Shown: one piece after another, positions 22,112 through 32,835 of the stretch
Layout: each line of letters opens with the position of its first letter
Position numbering within the stretch: position 1 is the first letter of the stretch
DNA from: Mastigamoeba balamuthi
Lineage: Eukaryota > Evosea > Mastigamoebida > Mastigamoebidae
Direction: 5' to 3'
Assembly (NCBI GenBank): GCA_902651635.1
Contig: CACRSC010000059.1
Coordinates: 169,805 to 233,804 of the forward strand
DNA length: 64,000 bases
Notes under the pieces: model-generated
Seen by the model: only the letters and a program-made list of their open reading frames with translations
Told to the model about the DNA's origin: nothing
The model's database searches: none
Program-made: the position numbers and the translations under genes

Positions 22112-22220
22112 TGACTACAAATGTAAGAGTGATGTACCTCGCTAACGTTCGCGATATCTATACTCTGTCTCGGCGGAACACGTTCGCTTGTTTACATAAC
22201 CATGGCGCCTCATTCGCGGG

Positions 22221-22681
22221 TCACATGTTCATCACGTCGTCGTAGTCAATGCTGCTCCGAACGGCGAGGCGTGGGTTTGTGCTGTGCTTATCGATCCGCT
22301 GGTACTTGTTGTACACGCGGCACACGTCTCTGAGCCCCAATCAATTGAGAGAGTGAGATTTCGCCCCCCAAATAACCCCCCAGCTCATGTGGCATCGTAC
22401 CGGCAGGAAGGGGAGCGGGCAGCACTGCCGCAGGCGGCGCAGTGGTAGAGGGACTTGGGGGCAGAGCTCCTGCAGAGGGAGCACCTCTGCTGCGTCGCGG
22501 GAGCAGTGGCGCCCTGCGGTGCTCGCTGCTGCTGCTTCTGGGAGTGGCAGCAGTGTCTGTCGTGCAGCAGAGGAGCCGCTGCTGCGCCTGCCAGCCGCAG
22601 CGCCTGCGCGAGGCTGGTGCACCGGCTGTCCTCTCTGCCCACTCTGCTCTCCGATGGCGCTGCTGCGCTCCCCGTCCTCAT
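22221..22681 (-). CDS. FYVE-like zinc-finger protein, copy 1 (degenerate)
   Basis: Exon 1, 22681-22401, and exon 2, 22329-22221, give 129 residues. Exon 1 ends with CSLCRSSAPKSLYHCAACGS, the first half of the finger shared with the other copies. The third Cys pair is damaged (AARSPSC). Exon 2 (22329-22221) does not resemble the YKCLEC exon of the other copies and supplies only one Cys, so the finger is incomplete here. It ends SIDYDDVMNM. Either this copy has acquired a different 3' exon or exon 2 belongs to another gene. Intron donor GTACG. It lies next to the tRNA-Lys gene. I infer a decaying or divergent member of the family. Confidence 0.5.
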
Positions 22682-23452
22682 TGTTTGCGGTGTGTGTGTG
22701 GGGTGGCCAGTATTTCCTGTGCCCTCCTCTGCCCTGGTAGTTTCACATGTGTGTCAGGGTTCACAGCCGCTGCAGTTTTCATCTCAATCCCAGTCACCAA
22801 AAGCGGTCCGTGACGTCTCTGTCAGATTCTCTGACCTGAGCGCCCCACGACCAGTGCATCAGTTCAGGAGTGCTGCGCCAAGGCTTCGTGGGGTCGGTGC
22901 ATGCCCAGCGATCCGCGAACTCTGTGCTTTCCGACAAGTAACCGCTCGACGTGTCACCAAAGGCGGTACTTGAAAAACGTGCAGTGCGCGGACTGCACAG
23001 TGTGGGCCCACACATCATGCGAGCAAATGCCAGTGGCAGCAGGCGCCCTCCCACCACTCGCGTGTGCTGCTTCCACGTGCTGGCTTGCTGCCGAGGCCTG
23101 CAGGGCACACTCTCCACCACAGCACAAGTTTGCACACGAAGTCGGCAGTTGTGAGAGGCTCGTCATGCCGCCGCCATCCCCCAATGCTGGGCACAGAACG
23201 GCATTGCTCACAACAGCGCCGGGGGATGGGACTGGTCAGCAGCGGTCCCGAGCTTGAACGACCACTGCCACCGAGCTGCCTGAGAGGATCAGTGCCCCAC
23301 GAGGCCAGCAGACCATGCGACTCGTGTACGGTGATGAAAAAGAGGATGCACCCTTGGTGGGAGTGTCGGAGCAGTGACAGCCCCAACTACAGCAACAGAC
23401 ACTTGAACAGCATTCAGATGTCACAATTGAACACTATTTATTTGCAGTGCTC

Positions 23453-23941
23453 TTAGTACTGGGGGTCTCTTGCGTCAACAACACCCTCGTAAGGACAGCG
23501 CCTCCTGCTTCGCTTGCCGATGCACCCGAGGCACTTGTAGCCGCTGAGCCGCTTGCACATGCACCCCGCTCGTCTGCACCAAGAAAACCGACTCTTCCCG
23601 TGAGACGAAATGAAAATAGTCGTGAGTCACGGAATCGCTGTGATGACGCACATGCAGGAAGAGCAGGCTGTGTTGCCACAGACGGCGCAGTGATGCAGGG
23701 ACGAGGGAACGGAACCCGTGCAGAAGGAGCACCTGCTCTGCGAGTATGCACCTTGTCTCGGCCTCAGCTGCTGCACCTGGCATTGTCTGCTGGGCAGCAG
23801 GGCCACATAGAGAAGGGGCGTCGTCGTTGCGCCCTCTGTGCCGCTGCTCTGAAAGCGGCCTGCAGCCGACAACACGTTTTCCTCCATCATTCGAGGGTCT
23901 CGTTGCGTGTGTGCTGTGGTGCTCTTCTGTGTTCTATACAC
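23453..23941 (-). CDS. FYVE-like zinc-finger protein, copy 2
   Basis: Exon 1, 23941-23652, and exon 2, 23573-23453, give 136 residues from the first ATG, or fewer from the ATG in MMEENVL. The spliced finger has four CxxC pairs: CSFC, HHCAVCGNTACSSC, then after the intron CKRLSGYKCLGC. Spacing is C-x2-C-x10-C-x2-C-G-x3-C-x2-C, then 14 residues to C-x2-C, close to the FYVE pattern. The tail is IGKRSRRCPYEGVVDARDP. The intron begins GTGCGT directly after the sixth Cys. The N-terminal half is Gln/Ser-rich and unconserved. Role unknown; FYVE domains bind PI3P on endosomes, but the basic RRHHCR motif is reduced to LHHC here. Confidence 0.6.
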
Positions 23942-24659
23942 ACCTATTTATATTTGTGTTAGTGGATTGTGTGCCTTCGTTTTTCTCTGTGTTCGTGACT
24001 CAGAGAAAAAAGCTGGTGACGTCTCAGCTCGATATCAGCCCTGCCATCATTCGAGCGTACATGCTCTTGGTGTTGTCGTGCACTCACTGAAGCCCAATAC
24101 TATAGTTCTGACATCGCTTCTCTGGACATCTCAGCACCATCCACCACCCCCGCTATGTGCCTCATTTGTTCATGCCAAATGCAAACTGAGAAGCACTGAG
24201 ACATACTCCCGACATATGCAGTGCATATGAACAACCGATGTCGGGTTACCTCCTTGGCTGAACCTTCAGCACTCACGCTGTTCCTGCTCTCTACAGAGCG
24301 CGCATAAAAGGTGCACTTCAGAAGAACTCAGAACAACGCACTGCCCCTGGCATTCTACACAACTGCATGGCACTGCCGAGGTCCCCACATAGGACGCCCT
24401 TTGCCGCGTTGCCTTCAGGCACAATTGCATCCGCCATCTGTTCATGCGCAGCACGCTATCAAATTAATAAAATATAAACGGAGGGCCTACTCACACACTG
24501 GGCAGTTGATATCAGCCCAACACATACACAAAGAGAGAGCACTATGCGAGAATAAAGTTAATGCAACACACCGTGACTCACTGATGGGACATCCAATGGA
24601 TACGCGCTTTGTTTTGATTACGAGACAGTGTAGGTGTGGTGCTGGGCCGGACGGCTGGG

Positions 24660-25097
24660 CTAGCACATGTCCCTTGCGTCGATGAACCCCTCAACAAGAC
24701 GGGGGTTTCTGCTGGGCTTCCCAACACACTCTAAGCACTTGAAGCCGCTGGGCCGCTTGAACATGCACCCCGCATACCTGCAATTGCATCCATCAGTTGT
24801 CCGAATATAATCTGCGAGCCACAGAATCGCTGTGGTGACGTACAGGCACGACGAGCAGGCGGTGCTGCCGCAGACGACGCAGACGTGCAGGGGCGAGGGC
24901 TCTGAGCTCCTGCAGAAGGAGCACGCGTGCTGCTGCCGGTGCGCAGCTGTGGCCTGCAGAGCCCTCTGCTGCTGGGGCCGCCTGCTCCTCTGCGGCAGCG
25001 GCGAGGCGCCAGACGCGGTGCCCGTGAGCAGCGGGGCCTCGACCAGGTTGGCCCGCGTGCCCTCGCAGTCTGTCGTCTGTGTTGTGCTCTCTGTCAT
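24660..25097 (-). CDS. FYVE-like zinc-finger protein, copy 3
   Basis: Exon 1, 25097-24844, and exon 2, 24777-24660, give 123 residues. It starts MTESTTQTTDCEGTRANLVE, a segment shared with copies 5 and 6, which supports this start. The finger reads CSFCRSSEPSPLHVCVVCGS, TACSSC, then LYAGCMFKRPSGFKCLEC across the intron. The tail is VGKPSRNPRLVEGFIDARDMC. The 66-nt intron (GTACGT...TTGCAG) happens to be in frame without a stop, so an unspliced product would also be open. Family comparison shows that the spliced form matches the other copies. Eight Cys in four pairs plus one extra Cys are available for two zinc ions. Confidence 0.65.
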   Translation of the reverse strand: MTESTTQTTDCEGTRANLVEAPLLTGTASGASPLPQRSRRPQQQRALQATAAHRQQHACSFCRSSEPSPLHVCVVCGSTACSSCLYVTTAILWLADYIRTTDGCNCRYAGCMFKRPSGFKCLECVGKPSRNPRLVEGFIDARDMC

Positions 25098-25205
25098 TGG
25101 TTGCGTCTCCGAAAGTCCTCTCTGTTGCTCGCTGAGTGATTGTTGTTTTGTGACGACTGTCTGCTGCGATTTTGTCAACCGGTTTTCATGCAGTCTCTGA
25201 CGCAC

Positions 25206-26010
25206 CTAAAAGCTGCCCGTGACGTCTCAGTCCGAGATATCCGGCCCTCCGACCTCTCCAAGGGAGTGGGCGGCACCAGATCGTCCCTCCGCCTTCTAGA
25301 GATCTCGACGTGCCGTGAAGGGGAGCAACCGACCGAGTGCACGTCGCTGTGTCAGCGCCTGCGGATCTCGTGCTGCGAAAAATAGCACAGGAGCTGCGGT
25401 GGCGTCAGCACTGCACGCTCATCAGCACCGACCGCCCTCGGCTTCTTTCGGCCACGGGGATTGGAGCGCACGCGAGGCGCAGCACGTGCTCGCCTGTGCA
25501 GCGCACTGCGGGGTCAGTCGTTGGGGTGCTGCTCCCTCTCAGCGGTCCGTAACGCCAGCAAGAGGACCTCCGCAGGAGCTCTGCGGCACAGCGCGCGCTG
25601 CTCCGGAGCGCTCAGCTGGTGCGCTGGGCTCGAGCGATTCTGTCCGCGGACACGGTGGGGGTGTGTGTGCGCGCTGCGCTGCTCTCCTGTGCAAACAGCA
25701 CGCTTGAGGCCCCCGAGGACATCACTCAAACGGACACGGGCACCTCATTCCGCAGCCTTTCTGGTCGTGGCCTAGATGCGGTGCAGAGGGCCAGAGGGCA
25801 GCTGGGAGCCTCTGTCGCCGTCTTCCACACAGAAGAGACCGCAGGCCGGGGACCGCGACGGGCCCTGGCGAGAGCACAGGGGCACACTGCTGGCCAACAC
25901 AGTGGCCGGGATGTCGCCCCTCGTGTGGCATGCGGACAGAGCTCTGAAGGCAACCAAAAGCACACGCGTTGTTTTGTATGTTCTCGCGCAGTGGGCAGCG
26001 GGATGAGCTG
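25206..26010. other. Spacer between zinc-finger copies, no gene seen
   Basis: GC-rich, with several open frames on both strands that do not resemble any family and look like composition artefacts. It contains the 3' flank of copy 4 and the 5' flank of copy 3. Confidence 0.4.
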
Positions 26011-26427
26011 CTACGCTGAGCACATGTCTCTGGCGTCGATGGCCACCTCCGAGGGGCGCGGGCCTCTGCTGGGCTTGCCGATGCACTCGAGGCACTTGTA
26101 TCCACTGAGCCGCTTGTACATGCACCCCGCGTATCTGCGAGTCAATTGGTGTCAGGCCTGGAGTTGCCATGTGTTATGTGCCATGTGCTGTGCTGCTGTG
26201 CTGCTGTGCTGCTGTGGTGAGGCGCACATGCACGGGGAGCAGGCAGCGCTGCCGCAGACGACGCAGCGGTGCAGGTCCTTGGGCGCATAGCTCCTGCAGA
26301 AGGAGCACCTCTGCTGCCTCGCCAGTGCCGTGGTGGTCTCTGGCGCCCTCTGCCCCTGCTGCTGGTGGCTGTGGCTGCGGCTGTGGCTGTGGCTAGGAGC
26401 TCTGCTGCTGTGCTGCTGTGGCTCCAC
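26011..26427 (-). CDS. FYVE-like zinc-finger protein, copy 4
   Basis: Exon 1, 26427-26228, and exon 2, 26134-26011, give 107 residues from MEPQQHSS. The finger is CSFCRSYAPKDLHRCVVCGS, AACSPC, then IYAGCMYKRLSGYKCLEC after the intron. The tail is IGKPSRGPRPSEVAIDARDM. Donor GTGCGC. A Ser/His-rich low-complexity stretch precedes the finger. An upstream MSTESTAATDDLVQA segment resembles the conserved start of the family but lies in another frame, so either the start has moved or a frameshift occurred around 26430. Confidence 0.6.
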
Positions 26428-26591
26428 TGCTGCTGTGCCTGCACGAGGTCGTCTGTCGCTGCTGTGCTCTCTGTACTCATTTTGTATGTGCTGTGCTGTT
26501 GCTGTGGCCTTGTTTTGCTAAAATGCGATGACAGCGCGTTTTTCTGCGGGTGCCTGCGTGACACACGAAAGCGTGCTGGTGACGTCTGCAT

Positions 26592-27548
26592 TCATTTCGT
26601 CGACCGGAACAGCCAAACGGAATGTGGGGCTCACCCGTGGCGCCTCGGAGACGGCGGCACAGACGCACGAGGACGGCAGCTGCCTCTGTGCACCTCCCCC
26701 AAATCTCTCCGCGGAATATCTGCGAATCTGCGAGAATCTCTGCGGCACTGCCCTGGTGCTCCATTTCGCCTAGCGTGTGCACACGGCCCTGGCGCACCGT
26801 AGGCGTCTCGAGATAACGGCGGAGACGGTGCCTGCCACACACATTCGGAAGGGCAGCACAAGTGTGCCACGAAGACACTTAGCACAGAATTTGCATCAGA
26901 ATTCACAAGGAGAGCAAGGGGAAGCAACTCCAAGTCGCACCAACCCAATCCGAGATCAATTGTGCCCATATTGTGAACATATCTTCTTTCCAGAGAGGTT
27001 CAAACGAAATGAAGCTCTTTGCTGCTGGGCCATGCTTCTCGGCCAGAACTCACATTGTGCTTTCTGTTTGTTGATTTCGAGAAAGTGGTTGGTGTTCGTG
27101 TTGGGGAGGGGGAACACCTCTCCATGTGCTGTGTTTATGCCTCCCCAGACCACCAGGTCGAAGGGAGCCTCCAGCAGCAACAGTGCAGCAGGGCATTTGG
27201 TGTCTTGATCAACTCAATGCTGTGCAGAGAGCCCAGGGCTCGCCCTCCGATGAGGCCTAGAGAGGAGCCTAGCAGCAGGCACAGCTGCAAACGTCGTGCA
27301 GTCTGACTGATAGCGGGGACAGGGGCGAGGCTGACCGAGGCTGTATATGGCCTGCTGGTCTCGAGGCGTGGGGAGAGGTGTACGGTGGGGAAGATGCAGG
27401 ACACTTCCCCGAGCGGCAGGAAGGTCGTGGTGGCGTGGGCACCTGGCTGCTGCTCCTTGAACCACTTGAGCGAGCTCTCGCAGGAGGCTCCGGAGGCCCG
27501 TGGCGCTGGGCCATCACTGTACCCATGACAGTCCCTGTCATCGGCGAC
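26592..27548. other. Intergenic, no supported gene
   Basis: Open frames exist (for example minus 27584-27135, 149 codons) but none shows a domain, a paralog in the window or a convincing intron. A short AT-rich patch lies at 26900-27010. Confidence 0.4.
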
Positions 27549-27559
27549 ATCTTTGGAAG

Positions 27560-27660
27560 AACGCGCAGCACAGCACCTGCGCACATCACAGTTGGGTCAC
27601 AAGTGATTGCAGGAGAGCTCTTCTGAGCGAACAGAATCTGTATGGCTGGCGAGTGCCAGA
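27560..27660 (-). pseudogene. Relic of a WD40-SAM gene exon/intron junction
   Basis: About 100 bp matches 31985-32100 of the WD40 gene: the block GAACGCGCAGCACAGCACCTG, then GTCACA, and further GAGAGCTCT-CTGA and GAACAGAATCTGT. It covers the end of one blade exon and its intron. The rest is lost. It lies directly downstream of F-box/LRR gene 1, just as the intact WD40 gene lies downstream of F-box/LRR gene 2. Confidence 0.7.
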
Positions 27661-27748
27661 GTTCCGATACTCAAATGGGGATCTGCGGTTATTAAATATC
27701 AGTCTCCAAAATTCAATTCTGAGATCAGATAACTCCATTTAAAGGGCA

Positions 27749-29522
27749 TCAGAGGAATTCAAAATCAATTTGGCGTTTGAGGACATGTGCAGGAGCTGTC
27801 TGTGCCAGTCTCGAGGGCAGTGCAACCCTCTCTACAGAGCTGCCCAGGGCAGCAAGCACGCCGGCATCCACCTGTGTGCAGCCCGCGATGTTGACCACTC
27901 TGGCCCTCTGCGCTGCGCAGAGTGCAGAGCTGATGCCAATCGTGGTGGCTGCCTGGGAGCTGAGCTGCAGGTGCTCGAGGCCCCTGCAGACCATGGCCAG
28001 CATCATGGCGCCGCTGTCGGACATGTCGGGCAGGCTGAGGCGGAGGATGCGCAGCTGTGGCATGCGCGCCATGTGCGGCACGACAGCGGCCACCACCGAG
28101 TCGCTGGCAGCTGCGGTACTGTCCCGAATTGTGAGCTCACGCAGCCCTGGAGCGCGGCCCAGCAGCATCGCGATTCCAGTGGAGTAGGCGGTGCACTGGA
28201 CCAGACTCAGGCACTGCAGGCGCTCTGTCCGCAGCGCCACCAGCAGCGAATCGGTCACGGCAAGGCTCTTGAGAGTCAGGCTCTTGAGGGCCGAGCACGC
28301 CGGTCCGCCAAAGAGGTCTTCCGGCAGAGGGACGCCAGCCAACGTGAGCGACGAGAGAGGCCTGCACTTGGCCAGCTCGCTGACCGCGGCGGGCTGAGTG
28401 TTGGAGGAGCGCGAGCAGATCAGGCGGAGCTTCCGCAGAGCCCCCAGGGCCGCGATCGCCGCCGCCAGGTCGACGCTGAGAGCCACCGGCTCGGCGGCGC
28501 TTCCGAGCGAGAGCTTCGTCATGGTGGCCGAGCACTGCGCGAGGTACGGGGACAGTGCACTCTGGGCGCTGCCCTTGACCGACAGGGAGGCCAGGGGCAG
28601 CTTCACGAGGTACTGTAGGGCCATTTCATGTCCCCTGATGCTGCCGACCTTGATGCTGTGCAGCGACGGGCAGAACAGCGAGAGAGCCGAGGCCGCGCAA
28701 GTGGTGATGCTGCCCCTGAACTGCAGAGACTCGAGGGCGGGGCAGCACGTGGCGATGGCAGTGAGCGCTGCGCCCCCGGGCTCCGCCTCTGCGCCCTGGC
28801 GCCCGATCCAGAGCCCCTTGAGGCTCGAGAGCAGCCCAGACCTCTCGTGGCGAGCGTGGAGCAGAGGTCGGCCATCGGCATGGAGTCGCTGCTGAAGGTC
28901 ATGAGGGGCAGGGGCTGCCGCGCCTCGAGCAGGCCGGTCAGGAAGTGCCTGCCAAGGTCAGCCCCGCACTGGCACTGGTGGAAGCAGCGGAGTGTGCGGC
29001 CACAGGCTCTGCCGAGCTCGAGTGCCCCGCTGATTCCAACAGGGCATCTGGCGAGCGCGATCTGGACGAGCCCGGGGCTCAGCGTCGCCAGTGCGTGCAG
29101 CCCCGCATCTGTCAGCTGAGGGCAGTTCTTCGCCGACAGCTTGCGCAGCGAGCAGCCGAGAAAGAGCACAGCCGAGCAGAGCGCAGCGTCTGTCACGCGG
29201 TGCACTTCGCCGCAACCGAGCATCATGTGAGCGGTAACAAACTGCAGAGTGGGTGACGAAAGGGCATCGCACCCTCGAGGCTCGTGGTGGCGCCACTGAG
29301 GTACGGGGCGCGCGTGAGGAGCAGCGCCTGGCGGTCGCCGAACACGCGCAGGGCGCCCCAGAAGCGGGGGTCGCGGCAGAGCGTGCGCAGGCGACTCGAA
29401 GTGCGGGAGAGGCAGCAGAGGTCGCGCGCAGGTAGCAGAGGGAGCAGCGAGCCCAGAGCGAGCTGGTCGGGAAACAGGGAGAGCAAATCCATGTCCTTGC
29501 TGCTCGCTTGGCACGAGTGCAT
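27749..29522 (-). pseudogene. F-box/LRR gene 1, probably disabled by a frameshift
   Basis: Same two-exon plan as gene 2 at 33-35 kb: exon 1, 29522-29273, and exon 2, 29204-27749. Exon 1 encodes the F-box (LGSLLPLLPARDLCCLSRTS, SRLRTLCRDPRFW) ending TTSLEG. Exon 2 encodes Leu-rich repeats (LRKLSAKNCPQLTDAGLHAL, LASLSVKGSAQ, LRKLRLI, LSSLTLAGVP, LKSLTLKSLAV) and ends KRQIDFEFL. Relative to gene 2 there is an extra base near 28840 (the AGAGGTCT region), and exon 2 is two bases longer overall, so the frame changes and the C-terminal 290 codons are read in a different frame from the first half. Either a sequencing error or a recent pseudogene. When intact, such proteins are substrate receptors of SCF ubiquitin ligases. 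Confidence 0.7.
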
Positions 29523-30344
29523 CGCTCTCCCTCTCCACAGACTGTGGCAAAGTTGTGTCTGGGTGAGTAGAGACATACCAATAGACACCGAGCCCACCAG
29601 ATTTCAGTAACGCTTCCTTCCAGACGCACACTGCTCTCGATTCTACGGCCAGTTCCAATTGGGCACGTCACAGACAACCCCTATTGTCACCGATCTCTGC
29701 CAGTGCTCTCAATTTAGAGACGTCTCTGCCCTCAGAATCCTCCATCCGAGATGTGCGACTGTCAATGGGTCGGGTCACTTGCACCACATCTCAGAACTGA
29801 TCGAGGAGGCAACTGTGGGATGGAGCCTGCTACAGACATCCCGAAGGACAACACCATCGGGCCACATTGAGACACAACCCACACACTCACAAGGAACGCA
29901 GCAACCAAATGCCCCACGCCACCACAACGGCCTAATGCCATGCGTGGAGAGGCCCGCAGCCAGCCTTGTCCCCACCGAGAACCTACCCGTGCTGCACCCA
30001 CGCCTCCGTACCAGAAGGTCGTAGACAGCCTCGGGCCCTTGTTGGCGAGTAGCCTGAATGCAGAAGGCGGTTGCTGCTGAGCCTGCAGCCAGGGGCTCTG
30101 CTCCGGGCCTCTTCAAAGCGTGAGACACTGCCTTGGTCACGATACCAACTACCCTGCAGCCCTGTTTCTACTGGAGGCTCCGTTGGGCCTGAGCGTCAAA
30201 GAGCCGTTATTTCTATTGAACCTCTGTGGAAAGAAGATGCTCAACATGTAATGGGCACAAACGAGCTCGAGGCTGGGGTTGGTGCAGACCTGGAGTGCTT
30301 CCTCATGAACTACTATGGCGGGCTCTCGCAATGGCCGATGATCA
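29523..30344. other. Intergenic with a conserved LRR-gene upstream block
   Basis: At 29571-29604 the sequence GAGTAGAGACATACCAATAG continues into ACACCGAGCCC. An almost identical block sits 50-85 bp upstream of F-box/LRR gene 2 (about 35050-35085). It probably marks a shared promoter or leader. Beyond it the two genes' upstream regions are unrelated. The remaining 700 bp shows no gene. Confidence 0.5.
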
Positions 30345-32835
30345 CTATACCCATTTGAATCGGTCTAGTCCATTCATAAACACCAACACAAGCCTGCGTG
30401 GGCGGATGCGAGTGTGAGCCACTGCTCCGCCCGCTGCCGCAAAAGCACTGGCCTGCAGTTCCCCCTCTGGGCCTGGGCACGTCACGGGACTCTCTTGGAA
30501 GAGGCGCTTGAGCACGGCAAAGTGGCTGTCGCGCAGCTGCTTGATCTCCCTGGCCACTCTCTTGCGGTCTCCCAGCGCTGACACGCCCAGCCTCTGCAGG
30601 TCCATCGCGTCGAGGTGCAGCAGGTGCTCGCCCTTGATCCCAAAGAAGCCGGGCTCGGCCCTCTCCACAGCGCACCTGGACGTGAGCCACTGGGCCACCT
30701 GCTCCGTTGTCCACTCCGCGACCTGGAGTGCCTCCGTCTCTGCTCCAGAGAGCCCTGCGTTGCCCCTGCGGCTCTCGATGTCCGTGCGAGAAACATGAAG
30801 AGTCCCGCAAGCCTCCACTGTGCGCAGAGCATGCTGCAGATGCTTGCAATCAGTCAGGAATAGCAGCCCCAGGCACAGGAGCTCCTCCGTGGTCGACTCC
30901 ACAGCAGCATCCCCGGTCATCTTCTGGTCAGCAAAGGCTCCGGCCAACACACCGAGGCCCAGCTCCGACAGTACGTCTCCCATCGTCTCTGGGGTGATGG
31001 CACGGAGGTCTCTCCTGGCGAGAGCGCTGCTGAGGCACAGTGCCCTCTGGCAGGCCTTCTGGATCTGCTTGGCCACGACAGTCTGCCTCTGTGTTGCCAC
31101 CTGCGCCCTCCTGTGCACCTCTGCGCACTTGGCCTCTGCGCGGCTCTTCTGCTTTGCCATTTCCTCCACGCCCTGCAAGAGCTCGTTGTATCTGTTGCGG
31201 TGCTCCTGCAGCCTGTTCTCGAGCTGCTCGATAATCACCTTCTCGTTCTCCGCAGAGGCCCTTGCCATCTCGACCGCATCGGTTCTCTGCCTCAGATGCA
31301 GCGCTGCCCTTTCTGCTGACTCGTTGAGCTTGTCTCTGTCTGTCTGTAGTGCCCCCAGCTCTGCGCACAGACGCCTCGATAGGGTCAGCGGGCCACACGA
31401 GTCGCCAATGTCCCAGAGGCACAGGGTGTTGTCCTTTGAGCCTGAGACCACTCTGGTGCCGTCGGGCGAGATGGCGCAGCACACCACCTGCACTTGGGTG
31501 GGTCAGCAGGGATTCAATTGTCTCATGGAGACGAACAGGTGCAGTGTGGCCGCGGAGCCTAGCACACATATGCGTGTTTGTGTCCCAGACCACCAGCGTC
31601 GTATCGTCCGATGCCGACACCACCCTCTTGCCGTCGGGGCAGACGGCGCAGCACCACACCTGAATGCGGAGTGCAGAGCTCAGATATGGAGGGCACGTCA
31701 GAGCGTGGCGCACTGGTTTGTCGTGAGTATAATCCTCTTCGATGCTCGAAAGCTGTGTCAGGTCCCACACCATCATGCTCGATTCACCAGTCCCCGACAC
31801 GGCCCAATTGCTGTCAGGGAAGAAGGCGCAACAGCGGATCTGCAGAGAGGAGTTCAGACCAGGTTGGATTGCTGAGCGATACTGGCCTCTCCGAAGCCGT
31901 CCATAGTGGACCCATCCCCTGTGGCAACGTTCCACAGCCTCAGCGTCTCGTCTCTGGACCCTGACAGCACTTTGCTGCCGTCGGGCGAGAACGCGCAGCA
32001 CAGCACCTGCACAGTTTTTCAGGGGGTCACACGCGTGGTGCCAGAGAGCTCTCCTGAACGAACAGAATCTGTGTGGCCTGTGAAGGTGGCGATGTGTGAT
32101 CCACTGGCAGTGTCCCACAGCCGCAAACTGCCGTCTCCTGACGACACGATGCTGCTGCCGCTTGGCGAGAATGCGCAGCAGTTTATCTGGAGTTGTTGTT
32201 GGGTCATCAATCAGGCCAGGCATCTATCAAATCAAGTACACGCACAATACGGGTGTGCCCCGCGAGAATGGCGATAAGCGACCCGCTCGCCGTGTCCCAA
32301 AGCCTCAGCGTCGTGTCGACGGAGCATGAGGCCAGTTTTCCTCCATCCGGAGAAAAAACACAACGGCATACCTGAATAAAAAACCATAAGTGAATGCGTG
32401 TCTCAGAGGCATTTCGCACCGGCTCAGTGTGGCCAGTAAGCGTGCTGCAGAGCTCTCCGTTGGTAGCATTCCACAGCCTCAGCGTGCAGTCGTCAGACGC
32501 AGACGCAATTTTGCAGCCGTCGGGCGAGAAGGCGCAGAACCGAACCTTGCAAATAAATGAACCCAAATTAAGTCAGCAGAGCCAACTCGCAGAGTGCCCA
32601 TACGTGGCGAGTGTGTCCCGTGAGGGTGGCGATGAGCGATCCGCTGCCAGCCTCCCAGAGCTTCAGCGTCTTGTCGTAGGAGGCGGACACGACTCTGCTG
32701 CCGTCGGGCGAGAACGCGCAGCTCCTCACCTGCGGGGGCGTACGGGGGTCACCACGGGAAAAACTAATCTAGGAGTGGAGGGAGGCAAGCCTGCGAGCTG
32801 TGGCCCTCGAGCGTTGCGATTGGCTTGAGCAACAT
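30345..32835 (-). CDS. WD40-repeat protein with coiled coil and two SAM domains
   Basis: Nine exons: 32835-32791 (start), seven blade exons 32729-32604, 32545-32420, 32371-32246, 32186-32064, 32006-31860, 31839-31714 and 31659-31537, then 31487-30345; 694 residues. Each blade exon starts at the same point (V/I-x-C-C-A-F-S-P-D-G) and ends shortly after GH(T), so each intron falls between blades in phase 0. The eighth blade opens the last exon (VVCCAISPDGTRVVSGSKDN). Then comes a coiled coil (about 360-470, ENEKVIIEQLENRLQEHRNR), a SAM-like domain (MGDVLSELGLGVLAGAF...LCLGLLFLTDC) and a clearer SAM domain (TTEQVAQWLTSRCAVE...LLHLDAMDLQRLGV). WD40 propellers and SAM domains are protein-interaction platforms; the layout recalls WDSUB1 without a U-box. 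The first intron appears to start with GC instead of GT. Confidence 0.85.

Noticed and set aside
27135-27584. 149-codon minus-strand frame
   Set aside because: No similarity, no splice or paralog support, and it overlaps the WD40 relic at its start.
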